DNA of 64,000 nt from Candidatus Gastranaerophilales bacterium. GTDB lineage: Bacteria > Cyanobacteriota > Vampirovibrionia > Gastranaerophilales > Gastranaerophilaceae. Shown here in pieces: positions 54,778 to 63,769 of this stretch (position 1 is the first letter of the stretch; each line of letters begins with the position of its first letter). Both the position numbers and the translations under genes were made by a program. Location: the NCBI GenBank assembly GCA_944324915.1, contig CALUYD010000003.1:1-64000 (forward strand), written 5' to 3'. Below the pieces are notes generated by a model. The model saw only the letters and a program-made list of their open reading frames with translations. It did no database searches and had not been told where the DNA came from.

Positions 54778-55179
54778 TGATTTCCTCCAATAACATTTAC
54801 ACACTATTACCTATATATTTATAAAAACTATTTTTTTAAAATAATTGCCTTTTTGTTGTTAATGATTAATTTATGTGAAGTTATATATTATTTTATGTTA
54901 TATTTAACTAATTATCTTTCGTGCACATTGCTTGACAATAATAGCATTTTTTTTGACATTTGTCTTACATTATTTAGTTTAGATGATGTTTTTTTATAAT
55001 TATTTTAGTAAAGATAATGAACATTTAGTGTTATTTAGAAATTTTAAATTAACTTTTCTTAACAAAAAATATCACTTTTTTTATATTTATGCATACGATT
55101 AAAATTTAGCATGATAATTCAAATTATAAATTAGCCTTAGAGTATTTCAAAAGGATTATAATTATAACAAACAAGATTG
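54778..55179. other. AT-rich intergenic stretch
   Basis: About 400 bases very rich in A and T, with several TTGACA-like hexamers (for example near 54931 and 54949) but none at a convincing distance from a -10 box. It must contain the promoter of the HEAT gene on the minus strand. No coding frame or hairpin with a T-run is seen. Confidence 0.5.
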
Positions 55180-55218
55180 AAGTCGGGCAATAAAAAACTC
55201 TCCATATAGGAGAGTTAA
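55180..55218. repeat. Direct repeat copy A (terminator hairpin)
   Basis: These 39 bases are identical to 55354-55392. They contain the hairpin AACTCTCC/GGAGAGTT (55196-55203, 55209-55216) with an A-run on its left, so on the minus strand it is a terminator copy. Beyond the identical part, GCCAGACTTGA (55232-55242) also recurs in the T-arm of tRNA-Leu (55404-55414). Confidence 0.85.
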
Positions 55219-55353
55219 ATGCTACTCTATCGCCAGACTTGACGAATGTTGTTTGTGAGCTAGGGCGAACAACTAACAACATTCGATACCGCAAAGCGGT
55301 AAACCATAGGTCTTAGCTTTTGCTTTTGCAAAAGTTTAGAGCTATGTAAGTGA
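55219..55353. other. Structured noncoding element between direct repeats
   Basis: This 135-base stretch holds a perfect 11-bp inverted repeat (55243-55253 and 55275-55285, 21-base loop), the hairpin ACCGC-AAA-GCGGT (55288-55300) and the palindrome CTTTTGCAAAAG (55323-55334). On the minus strand it would end in terminator copy A. It includes a decayed piece of tRNA-Leu T-arm. It could be an RNA gene, a mobile-element or attachment-site remnant, or tRNA-processing debris. No promoter is evident. Confidence 0.5.
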
Positions 55354-55392
55354 AAGTCGGGCAATAAAAAACTCTCCATATAGGAGAGTTAA
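55354..55392 (-). repeat. Direct repeat copy B, terminator of tRNA-Leu
   Basis: Identical to 55180-55218. The hairpin (55370-55377 and 55383-55390) lies directly past the tRNA CCA end and is followed on the minus strand by six T. It is the working terminator for tRNA-Leu. Confidence 0.85.
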
Positions 55393-55482
55393 TGGTGCCC
55401 TGGGCCAGACTTGAACTGGCACGAAGTTATTAGCCTCATCGGATTTTAAGTCCGACGTGTCTACCGATTCCACCACCAGGGC
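55393..55482 (-). tRNA. tRNA-Leu (TAA)
   Basis: A 90-nt class II tRNA on the minus strand: acceptor GCCCTGG/CCAGGGC, anticodon loop CTTAAAA giving TAA, a long variable arm (GAGGCTAATAACTTC), T-arm with GTTCAAGTC, and an encoded CCA (55393-55395). Confidence 0.95.
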
Positions 55483-55547
55483 ATTTATAAAATTTTCAAA
55501 TATTACAAACTTTGCTTGTTAATCTTACAATAAAAAAATTCTATTGT

Positions 55548-55754
55548 CTAGTTATTTTTTTCTAAAATTTCATTCATAGCGTCAACCATCTCGTCAACGT
55601 CTATCCCATGCACTTTTGCGCCTGCTTCTAAATTTTCAAATCTGGCAGCAGCACATCCAATACAGCCCATGCCATATTTTGCAAAAACTTCTAAAGTTTC
55701 AGGATGTTTAACAACTATATCCATTATGCCCATATCTTTTGTGATTTTTTCCAT
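55548..55754 (-). CDS. DUF1858 domain protein
   Basis: The 68-aa product matches the small DUF1858 domain: ITKDMGIMDIVVKHPETLEVFAKYGMGCIGCAAARFENLEAGAK, with the conserved CxGCxxA pair. These domains are linked to redox or hybrid-cluster-like biology and often occur alone. AAGG precedes ATG 55754. Downstream lies tRNA-Leu; upstream, across 142 bases with no evident gene, the DUF151 gene, both on the same strand. Confidence 0.88.
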   Translation of the reverse strand: MEKITKDMGIMDIVVKHPETLEVFAKYGMGCIGCAAARFENLEAGAKVHGIDVDEMVDAMNEILEKNN

Positions 55755-55896
55755 AATTCCTTGCCTTTTTTTAGTTTTACATTAATAAAATACCATGGAA
55801 AATAAAAATAATTCAACTTTTTATTCAATAGGATTAAAAACGCTAAATAGATACCTTATAAAACAAAGTTATGCCTTTAACCCTAAAGCATGGAAT

Positions 55897-56409
55897 TTAT
55901 TGATCAGATTCAAAATTTTTCTTGAGCAATTTCTCAAAATCAGATGGTTTAACATCCTTGATAAAATCTTTAAATTCTGCGGTTTCTTGCTCATCTTTTT
56001 CAACATCAGTTGATACAAGTCCTGTTGCTAGGACATTTGTTGTAACAAATATCGGAACATCTGCACGAAGTGCTATTGCAATAGCATCAGACGGTCTTGA
56101 ATCAATTTCAATTTCTTTTTGTAAATCAGAATTAAACATGATAATTGATGCAAAATATGTTTGATCATCGACATCGTTAATTTCAACTCTAACAATTTCA
56201 AAACCTGTTTTTTGTGCAATTTGCGTAAATAAATCATGCGTCATTGGTCTTGTTGAAGGAATATTTTCGATTTTTCTGATTATTGCACTTGCTTCTGCTG
56301 AACCTATCCAAATAGGCAATGCTTTTCTATTTTCTATATCATTTAAAACAACGATGGGCGAGCCTGTTCTGGTATCAAGTGCTATACCCATAACTTTCAT
56401 TTCAATCAT
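55897..56409 (-). CDS. Bifunctional-nuclease (DUF151) family protein
   Basis: The 170-aa product has the BFN core: GIALDTRTGSPIVVLNDIENRKALPIWIGSAEASAI (about 8-43), RPMTHDLF and RPSDAIAIALR. Plant and bacterial relatives have nuclease activity or unknown roles, and cyanobacteria carry them widely. The last 40 residues are acidic and Lys-rich. GGAG precedes ATG 56409. Role here unknown. Confidence 0.88.
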   Translation of the reverse strand: MIEMKVMGIALDTRTGSPIVVLNDIENRKALPIWIGSAEASAIIRKIENIPSTRPMTHDLFTQIAQKTGFEIVRVEINDVDDQTYFASIIMFNSDLQKEIEIDSRPSDAIAIALRADVPIFVTTNVLATGLVSTDVEKDEQETAEFKDFIKDVKPSDFEKLLKKNFESDQ

Positions 56410-56524
56410 GGTAATCTCCTTTAATGTTTCTATTGTAACATCAATATAAAGATAAATTTACAAATATTTAAACTATTTTTTAAAAAATTATACTATAATA
56501 TAAAATGAAAAAGAGGAGAGGTAG

Positions 56525-58174
56525 ATGAAAAGCGTTAATATATTATCTTTTTTAGATCAAAAAACTCGTGAGCTTGAAAACTGTGTAGCACTTGGAACAA
56601 GAACAAATCTCGGCTGGTCAGAATTAACCTATAAAGGACTAAGTGTTCTATCAGAAAAAGTTGGAAGCTATTTAATTTCACTTGGCATGAATAAAACTGA
56701 TAAAGCAGCTATAATTTCAGAATCAATGCCTGAGTTTGGCGCAGTAATATTTGGCTCATTTCTTGCAGGTGTGACAATAGTACCTCTCGATGTAAAATTA
56801 ACAATCCATGAATACACACATATTCTTACAGATTGTTTGCCAAAAGTTATTTTTACATCAGAAACATATCTTGAAACAGCAAAAAAAATAAAAGAAGTAG
56901 TTCCATCAATTGAAAATATAGTAATAATTGACAGCAAAAAAACAAACGATGAATATACAAACTTATATGCAATAGAAGCAAATCCAGAGCAAAAATGGCG
57001 TCATCAAAGACTTGATAAGACTGCTATGATTGTATATACATCAGGAACAACAGGAAACCCAAAAGGCGTTGAAATTACATATAGAAATATTTTAAGCCAA
57101 GTTAATTCAATAGGAAAATGCTTTGATATAGGTCCTAGTGATTCAACACTTTCATTTTTACCAATGAACCATCTGTATGAAATTTCTGTTGGTTTTATGT
57201 CATTTTTAAACAAAGGTGCTTCAATTTATTACTCCCACAGCTTAAAACCTAAAGACATCATGTCTGTTATGAACACTAAAAAGATTTCTTTTATGGCAAC
57301 TGTTCCATCATTCTTAAAGCTGTTAAAATCAACACTTGAAGCAGAAATAAGACAATATGGACCTTTCAAAAAAAGTTTCTATAATTTAAAATATGCAATT
57401 GCAAGCACATTAAAAAATGACTTCATTTCAAAATTATTCTTTAGAGAATTAAGAATGAAATTTGGTCCAAAATTTAAGTTCTTCTTATCAGGAGGAGCTC
57501 CCTTAGAGCATGAAGTTGGAAGATTTTTTGAAACAATTGGTGTAACTATATATGAAGCGTACGGACTGTCAGAAGCAAGCCCTGTTGTTTCAGTAAACAG
57601 ACCAAAATATAGAAGACTAGGTTCAGTAGGTAAAGCGCTACCGGATGTAAAAGTTAGAGTAGATAGCAAAACTCAAGAGCTTCAAGTTATGGGTGAAAAT
57701 GTCATGAAAGGCTACTACAATAAACCCGAAATGACAAAAGAAGCATTTACGCAAGACGGCTGGCTTAAAACAGGCGATATAGCAAAAATATCTAAACATG
57801 GATTTATCTACATTACAGGCAGATTGAAAAACATGATTGTTTTATCAGGCGGTAAAAAGGTATTTCCGGAAGAAGTTGAAGCGGTTTTATCAAAAAGCGC
57901 ATTAATTGAAGAAGTATTAGTGTATTCAGAAAAAAGAAAAACAGGTTCAAAACAAGGAAGCGAAGAAATAGTTGCTAAAATCTACCCAGGCAAAAAAGCA
58001 GTAGAAGAACACTCAAAAGAAGAATTAGAAAAACTTGTTCGCTCCGAAGTTAAAAGATTGTCGCTTGAATTATCACAATACAAACGCCCGACAAATATAG
58101 AAGTATCTTTTGAACCACTGCCAAGAACAGGTATTTCAAAGATTTCAAGAAAAGCAGTAGTTGCAACAAAATAA
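56525..58174 (+). CDS. AMP-dependent acyl-CoA / acyl-ACP synthetase
   Basis: The 549-aa ANL-family enzyme activates fatty or other carboxylic acids with ATP. It shows the P-loop-like MIVYTSGTTGNPKGVEITY (near 170), LSFLPMNHLYE, YEAYGLSEASPVVS (A5 motif), GWLKTGDIAKISKHGFIYITGRLKNMIVLSGGKKVFPEEVE (A7-A8) and TGISKISRKAV, where the catalytic Lys is expected. Overall it is like long-chain acyl-CoA synthetases (FadD/AAS). GAGAGG precedes ATG 56525. Chain length of substrate unknown. Confidence 0.88.
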   Translation: MKSVNILSFLDQKTRELENCVALGTRTNLGWSELTYKGLSVLSEKVGSYLISLGMNKTDKAAIISESMPEFGAVIFGSFLAGVTIVPLDVKLTIHEYTHILTDCLPKVIFTSETYLETAKKIKEVVPSIENIVIIDSKKTNDEYTNLYAIEANPEQKWRHQRLDKTAMIVYTSGTTGNPKGVEITYRNILSQVNSIGKCFDIGPSDSTLSFLPMNHLYEISVGFMSFLNKGASIYYSHSLKPKDIMSVMNTKKISFMATVPSFLKLLKSTLEAEIRQYGPFKKSFYNLKYAIASTLKNDFISKLFFRELRMKFGPKFKFFLSGGAPLEHEVGRFFETIGVTIYEAYGLSEASPVVSVNRPKYRRLGSVGKALPDVKVRVDSKTQELQVMGENVMKGYYNKPEMTKEAFTQDGWLKTGDIAKISKHGFIYITGRLKNMIVLSGGKKVFPEEVEAVLSKSALIEEVLVYSEKRKTGSKQGSEEIVAKIYPGKKAVEEHSKEELEKLVRSEVKRLSLELSQYKRPTNIEVSFEPLPRTGISKISRKAVVATK

Positions 58175-58201
58175 AAAAGGCTCTTAATAGAGCCTTTTTT
58201 A
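58173..58201. terminator. Bidirectional intrinsic terminator
   Basis: AAAAAAGGCTCT (58173-58184) and AGAGCCTTTTTT (58189-58200) around TAAT. It serves the acyl-CoA synthetase on + and the flavodiiron gene on -. Confidence 0.9.
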
Positions 58202-58216
58202 ATAACAATTATTTAA

Positions 58217-59422
58217 TTATTTTAAATCATTTACAATTTCAGAAGCCAATTTTTCAAGTTCTGAAATTTGATTTTCTTTAAGTGTTGATTTTATTGTTAA
58301 TTTATCTTCGATAAATTTTACATCTTTTAAATTCTCTAATGTCTTTTTAATATTATCACCACAATTGCAAGCCCAAGAGCCATTTTCAATAATAGCAAAA
58401 GTGCGATTTTGTAAATTGTGAGCTACAATATCAGATAAAAACTGTTCCATTTTGACAAAAATACAGTTATTATATGTAGGAGATGCAAGAACAATATGAG
58501 AATACTTAAATGCATCAGATAAAATATAAGAATAATGAGTCATAGATACATCATACATTTTTATATTTTTAACACCCTTTTTAGCTAATTCAAAAGCTAA
58601 TATTTCAGCGCTATTTTGAGTTCCGCCGTATACACTAGCATATGCTATTAAAACAGAATTTAATTCAGGAGTATAGCTTGCCCATTTTGAATAATATTCA
58701 ACAATATTAGAAATATTTTCTTTTAAAATTAAACCATGCAAAGGGCAAATTGTTTTAATTTCAAGATTTTTAGCTTTATTTAAAAGCATATTTACTTGAG
58801 TGCCGTATTTACCTACGATATTTGAATAATATCTTCTATATTCATCAATTTTTGAAGCAAAATCTACTTCGCAATCAAAAATATTTCCATTCAACGCACC
58901 AAATGAACCAAATGCATCTGCTGAAAATATAATTTTATCTGTTTTATCGTAAGTTACCATTACTTCAGGCCAATGAACCATAGGCGCCATCATAAAAGTT
59001 AGCTCATGTTTTCCTGTTGATAAAACATCCCCTTCTTTTACAACAACGAAATTATTTTCAATATCAAAATCAAAATCAAAAAATTGAAATAACATTTGTT
59101 TTGCTTTTTGAGAACAAACAATTTTAATATTTTTATATTTTTCAATAACTTCTTTAATTAATGCGCTATGATCGGGTTCAAGATGATTAATTACTAAATA
59201 ATCAAGATTTTTGCCGTCAAGTCCTGCTTCCAGATTTTCAAAAAATTGCTCAAAACAATGTTTATCAACTGTATCAAATAAAACAGTTTTTTCATCCTTT
59301 AAAAGATAAGAATTATAACTAACCCCCTCAGGTACAGGATAAACTGCCTCAAATAACGATAATTTTCTATCTGAAACACCAAGATATATTAAATCCGAAG
59401 TAATATTTTGAATATTTTTCAT
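58217..59422 (-). CDS. Flavodiiron protein (A-type flavoprotein)
   Basis: ATG 59422 follows AAGGAGG; an in-frame ATG at 59482 has no site and would overlap sbcC. The 401-aa protein reduces O2 and/or NO at a diiron centre. The metallo-lactamase-like domain carries NHLEPDHSA (H-x-E-x-D-H), APMVHWPEVM, SADAFGSFG and CPLHGLI as iron ligands; the flavodoxin domain follows (SVLIAYASVYGGTQN). It has no fused rubredoxin or reductase, so electrons come from separate partners. Suits an anaerobe coping with O2 or NO. Confidence 0.93.
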   Translation of the reverse strand: MKNIQNITSDLIYLGVSDRKLSLFEAVYPVPEGVSYNSYLLKDEKTVLFDTVDKHCFEQFFENLEAGLDGKNLDYLVINHLEPDHSALIKEVIEKYKNIKIVCSQKAKQMLFQFFDFDFDIENNFVVVKEGDVLSTGKHELTFMMAPMVHWPEVMVTYDKTDKIIFSADAFGSFGALNGNIFDCEVDFASKIDEYRRYYSNIVGKYGTQVNMLLNKAKNLEIKTICPLHGLILKENISNIVEYYSKWASYTPELNSVLIAYASVYGGTQNSAEILAFELAKKGVKNIKMYDVSMTHYSYILSDAFKYSHIVLASPTYNNCIFVKMEQFLSDIVAHNLQNRTFAIIENGSWACNCGDNIKKTLENLKDVKFIEDKLTIKSTLKENQISELEKLASEIVNDLK

Positions 59423-59453
59423 ATCATCCTCCTTGAAAAATTCTAACATAAAA

Positions 59454-62012
59454 TTAAAATTTAATTTCAAGTTTTGAACCAAATTCGCTTTTAGTAGTTA
59501 TAATCTGATTTTCAACTTTTGATTTTAAATCATCAATATGAGAAATAATTCCAATCAATCGATTTTGAGATAAAGCAAAAATCACATCCATTGCAAGCTC
59601 CAGCGATTCGCTATCCAAAGAACCAAAACCCTCATCAATAAATAATGAATCCATATTCATAGCGCCAGACATATTTGAAATACAATCAGATAAACCTAAA
59701 GCTAAAGCCAAAGATGCTTTAAAAGATTCGCCTCCGGATAGAGTTTTAGTACTTCTTTTTTTAAATGTATGAAAATCCATAACCTCAATATCTAAAGCAT
59801 TTTTTGATTGATAAGAAGTAATATCTTTTTTTCTCATTAATTGAAATTGATTTTGAGTCATTATTTTAAGCCTTTTATTTGCTTCAAATAAAACCATATC
59901 AAGATAATACCCTTGAATATATTGTTCAAAAGTTATTTTTTGCTTACTTATAAGATTTCCATTAGCACAATCGGATAAAATCTTATAATCCGAATAAGAC
60001 TTTGCGATTTGATTGAATTTTTTATATTTTTCTTTGATTAATAAAATAGTTTTTTCATTAATTGCTTTTCTAATTGAAATTTGATTAATATTTTCATTTA
60101 ATTGCAAAAGTTTTTGTGCAATTTCATCTTGCAATTTAACTATTTCATCATATTTTTGAATAAAAACATCACAATATTCATTTAATTGATTATCAATTAA
60201 TAAAATATTAGATTTTATACTATCAATTTTTTTTGATAAATCAATATAATTTGTTTCAATATCATTAATTTCTGTCTTTAATTTTTCTAATTTATGAGAT
60301 AAATCACCAAATTCTTTTTTAATTTTTTCTTCATCTAGTGCTTCAATATCTTTGTTAAAAGCAGAAATTTTAGCATTGTTTGCCTTGATATTAGAAAAAA
60401 TATCTAAAATATTATTAAATTTTAAGTCGATTTCATTTTCTAATTTTTCAATATATTCTTCATAATTAATTTTTATAAAATCATCTAAAATCAAAGCGCA
60501 AGAAGCATTATACCTAGATAAAATTTTATTAAAATCTTTAGTTAAAATATCTAATTTTTCTTTTAGCAGTGAACATTTTTTGGATTTTTCAAAAGCCTCT
60601 TTATTAATTAAATCAGCTTCATTTTTTAAATTATCAACATTTTCTTTAGTTAAATTTTCACACGATAACAAAGCAGGATTAGGATGAGATAAAGCTCCGC
60701 AAACAGGACAAGGTTTTCCATCTTCTAATGTACTTGCAATAATCCCTGCTTGAATATTTAAATATTTTAAAAACGCATTTTGATATTCATTATTTTTTTC
60801 AAGAACAAGTTTTTGTAGTTCATTTAACTTTTTTTGCTCTGTTTCTAATTCATTATTTATTTCTTTAATATTAAAATAGAAACTTTTTATATAATTTATA
60901 ATCACGTATAAAAGCGCAAAATAACTTTCTTCAAAAGATGAAAAAATAGCACTTAATTCTTTTTCATAAGATAAATTAATATCTTTTAATTTATTAATTT
61001 CAAGAATTTTTTTATAATCATCTTGCACCTTTTGAAGCCTTATAGCTAGATTTTCAAGCTCTTTTTTCTTTTTATCCAGATTTAAATATTGTTTTTGAAC
61101 AATTAAAAACTGAGGTTCATTTTTTTCTAAATCCGAAATTAAAGTTTGCTTTTGATTTTGAAGATTAATCTTATTTTGAATTTTTATAAATTCTTCATGC
61201 AAAACTTTAATTTGATTATCAAAATCATTAACAACATTTTGGATTTTTATAATTTCTTCGTTATCAGAGCTATTTTGTTTTTCTAATAGATTTAACATTG
61301 AATTTAAATCATCAAAACAAGCATTCTCAAGATATTTTTCTTTTAAATCTTTAATCTCATCAAAAATTGGAATAATATCAAAAATATGCTGTAATAAAGA
61401 ACTTTTACAATTTTCGTATTCATTTTTATAAAAAGCTGTTTTTTCTTTTAATTTATCTTGAAATTTAGAATAATCCCAAGTTTTAAAAATATTTCTAAAA
61501 ATTTCTGCTCTATTTTGAGTATCAGAATTTAACAACTTTAAAAATTCACCTTGCGCTAAAAGTGCAATTTGAGAAAATTGAGAAAGATTAACCCCTAAAA
61601 GATTAACAATATAATCATCAACATCTTTAACTTTTTCAATTATTTTGCCGTCAGGTAAATAAAGTTGCGCTTTTGATTGTTCAACAACAAAACCTTCTTT
61701 TCTTTGTTTTTTTCGCTCATAAGAAGGATATCTTATTATTTTATATTTTTCATCATTAAACAAAAATTCAAATTCGACATAACTTTCAATATTATCATTT
61801 GCATAATGACTTTTCAGCGTTGAATTACCACGATTAGAACCTGATGAAGAATTAAATAATGCAAAACAAATTGCATCGAATATTGTAGTTTTGCCTGAGC
61901 CTGTAACGCCTGAAATTAAATAAATATTTGCTCTTCCGAGCTTTTCAAAAGGAATTTCAACTTTATTTAAAAAAGGTCCAAAAGCCTGCATAGTTAGTTT
62001 AAGGGGTCTCAT
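59454..62012 (-). CDS. sbcC: Exonuclease SbcC
   Basis: This SMC-like ATPase pairs with SbcD to process DNA hairpins and blocked ends. The 852-aa product has Walker [16 protein letters not shown] (about 34-48), a long coiled coil with a zinc hook CPVCGA in the middle, and the C-terminal ABC signature LSGGESFKASLALALGLSD and Walker B SLFIDEGFGSLD. The length is shorter than E. coli SbcC (1048) through a shorter coil. Its start overlaps the sbcD stop by 14 bases. Confidence 0.95.
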   Translation of the reverse strand: MRPLKLTMQAFGPFLNKVEIPFEKLGRANIYLISGVTGSGKTTIFDAICFALFNSSSGSNRGNSTLKSHYANDNIESYVEFEFLFNDEKYKIIRYPSYERKKQRKEGFVVEQSKAQLYLPDGKIIEKVKDVDDYIVNLLGVNLSQFSQIALLAQGEFLKLLNSDTQNRAEIFRNIFKTWDYSKFQDKLKEKTAFYKNEYENCKSSLLQHIFDIIPIFDEIKDLKEKYLENACFDDLNSMLNLLEKQNSSDNEEIIKIQNVVNDFDNQIKVLHEEFIKIQNKINLQNQKQTLISDLEKNEPQFLIVQKQYLNLDKKKKELENLAIRLQKVQDDYKKILEINKLKDINLSYEKELSAIFSSFEESYFALLYVIINYIKSFYFNIKEINNELETEQKKLNELQKLVLEKNNEYQNAFLKYLNIQAGIIASTLEDGKPCPVCGALSHPNPALLSCENLTKENVDNLKNEADLINKEAFEKSKKCSLLKEKLDILTKDFNKILSRYNASCALILDDFIKINYEEYIEKLENEIDLKFNNILDIFSNIKANNAKISAFNKDIEALDEEKIKKEFGDLSHKLEKLKTEINDIETNYIDLSKKIDSIKSNILLIDNQLNEYCDVFIQKYDEIVKLQDEIAQKLLQLNENINQISIRKAINEKTILLIKEKYKKFNQIAKSYSDYKILSDCANGNLISKQKITFEQYIQGYYLDMVLFEANKRLKIMTQNQFQLMRKKDITSYQSKNALDIEVMDFHTFKKRSTKTLSGGESFKASLALALGLSDCISNMSGAMNMDSLFIDEGFGSLDSESLELAMDVIFALSQNRLIGIISHIDDLKSKVENQIITTKSEFGSKLEIKF

Positions 62013-63132
62013 TATTAATTTCCCCCATTAATTTTTTAACAATATTTTCTCTATCAGATGATAAATCATCACCCATTTTTAATTTATAAAAATCACAAAA
62101 ATGTTCAAACATTGTCTTATTAGAATCAACATCAAAAGAAATATTTTCATCAAGTGAGCGAGTAAAAGTATTATCAAATTCCAAAAGCATAATATTTGGA
62201 TATATCAAGGATAATTTCTTTTTAGCATCAAGAACATATTCATCTTCTAAAATAAAATGAATATAATCATCAGTTTTTATTGTCTTATAAAATTTTTCAT
62301 CCAGAAAATCGTCGATTTTTCCTCTATATTCTCTCATTTCATGTAAAAAATTTATAGGGAAAAATTCAAGCTCGATTTCATTTTTTCCTTTTATATTTAA
62401 AACAGTGAATTTTTTATTTTGGTTAATTTCTGAAAATGAATATTTTAAAATCGAACCTGAGTATCTAATTTTATCACTTGAGCATTTTTGAGCACAATGA
62501 AGATGACCTAACGCACAATAGTCAAATTTCTCAAAAATCTTATAAGATACTTCATCAATTCCACCAACTGATTTTTGTTCGCTTTGAGATATTAAAGGTG
62601 GATTTGAGCCAATTACAAATTGATGTGCAATAATAATATTTACTTTATTCTCATCCAACTTTATATCATTCACAACAAGGCTAATAGCGTCATTGTAATT
62701 TACTATTTTAGAATTTTCATAATATTTTCTAACCAAAGCAGGATACAAATAAGGCATTAAATATATCTCAATATCATCATTTAAAGATATCGATTGAATT
62801 TTACCGTCATAACTTTGAGATATATAAATATCTGATGTTTTAAGCAAATTGGATAAATATGCCAATCTATCCATATTATCATGATTGCCTGAAATTATAA
62901 AAACTTTTACAGATAAAAAATTAAGCTCTTTTAAAAATAAATCAAATAATTCTAACGCTGAAACGCTAGGAATAGCTTTATCAAAAACATCTCCGGCAAT
63001 TAGCACAGCTTCGATTTTTTCTTTTTTAATTAAATCCAAAGCCTGATTTAGCACAAATTTTTGCTCATTGAGCATGCAAAAATCATTAACTTTTTTACCT
63101 ATGTGTAAATCTGCTAAATGAAGAATTTTCAT
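61999..63132 (-). CDS. sbcD: Exonuclease SbcD
   Basis: The Mre11-type nuclease subunit of SbcCD. The 377-aa product has all phosphoesterase motifs: ADLHIGK (residues 7-13), GDVFDK (about 47-52), GNHDN (about 82-86), IIAHQFV and GHLH. The C-terminal part is the capping domain. No ribosome site is seen before ATG 63132; a TTGACA lies on the minus strand at 63158-63163 but no well-spaced -10 box. It heads the sbcD-sbcC operon. Confidence 0.95.
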   Translation of the reverse strand: MKILHLADLHIGKKVNDFCMLNEQKFVLNQALDLIKKEKIEAVLIAGDVFDKAIPSVSALELFDLFLKELNFLSVKVFIISGNHDNMDRLAYLSNLLKTSDIYISQSYDGKIQSISLNDDIEIYLMPYLYPALVRKYYENSKIVNYNDAISLVVNDIKLDENKVNIIIAHQFVIGSNPPLISQSEQKSVGGIDEVSYKIFEKFDYCALGHLHCAQKCSSDKIRYSGSILKYSFSEINQNKKFTVLNIKGKNEIELEFFPINFLHEMREYRGKIDDFLDEKFYKTIKTDDYIHFILEDEYVLDAKKKLSLIYPNIMLLEFDNTFTRSLDENISFDVDSNKTMFEHFCDFYKLKMGDDLSSDRENIVKKLMGEINNETP

Positions 63133-63291
63133 ATATTTATTTAATCATCAAAATGACTGTCAAACAAGAAAAATAAGTGTTTAAAATACTATATTTAGTT
63201 TTGTAATACTTTAAATATATTATAGAAAAATATGTAAAAATTTGTTAAAATAATAATGTAGATTGTGTTATAAAAACGAAAAGAGAAGAGT

Positions 63292-63720
63292 ATGAGAATT
63301 CCACCTATTGAATGTTTGGGGCATTTTGTCGTACGAAAAAACAAGATGGCTAATCTTAAAAAAGAATTGCCATTTCCTCCTATTCAAAAAGATACGGTGT
63401 CGTTCAACTCATCAAAGGCTTCCTATTTAAGAAAATACAACACACTACCTGATGAAATAAAAAAAATACTTACTCCAAAAGATGCTATTGACATGTTTCA
63501 AAACATGGAGCAAATCCAAAAAGGAATGACAGAGGGTATCAAAATTGGTCAAGGCGATGATTCAAGCGTCTATGAAAATCCTTGGCTTGATGGCTATTAT
63601 ATTATGATTGTGCAGACTCCTAAAAAACAGATACAAACAGTTTACTCAAGATACCCTCTTGGTGATTCCGTATGGGAAGATGAAAAAGATAACTCGCTTC
63701 AAATCATAAAAAGAGCGTAA
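63292..63720 (+). CDS. Small unknown protein with VSF tag
   Basis: The 142-aa product has a 32-residue polar leader, then DTVSFNSSKASYLRKYNTLPDEIKKIL, the (I/V)SF type of tag with Asn for Gly. A helical middle (AIDMFQNMEQIQKGM) is followed by Tyr/Trp-rich strands (YENPWLDGYYIMIVQTPKK). AGAAGAG precedes ATG 63292. No family recognised; related to the other tagged proteins only by the tag. Confidence 0.65.
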   Translation: MRIPPIECLGHFVVRKNKMANLKKELPFPPIQKDTVSFNSSKASYLRKYNTLPDEIKKILTPKDAIDMFQNMEQIQKGMTEGIKIGQGDDSSVYENPWLDGYYIMIVQTPKKQIQTVYSRYPLGDSVWEDEKDNSLQIIKRA

Positions 63721-63734
63721 AATACTTAACATTT

Positions 63735-63763
63735 TTGCATTTTAAATCATACAAATATATACT
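63735..63763 (+). promoter_or_regulatory. Promoter for leaderless GT-C gene
   Basis: TTGCAT (63735-63740), a 17-bp spacer and TATACT (63758-63763) end six bases before ATG 63770, as at 20845 and 27830. Confidence 0.7.
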
Positions 63764-63769
63764 TTGAAT

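Noticed and set aside
55219-55353. 6S RNA, tmRNA or SRP RNA in the structured region
   Set aside because: It lacks the tmRNA tRNA-like ends and tag frame, the SRP domain IV loop, and the long central-bubble hairpin of 6S RNA.
55795-56013. 72-aa frame on +
   Set aside because: Its second half lies over the DUF151 gene on the minus strand, and it has no clear ribosome site. Probably a shadow.
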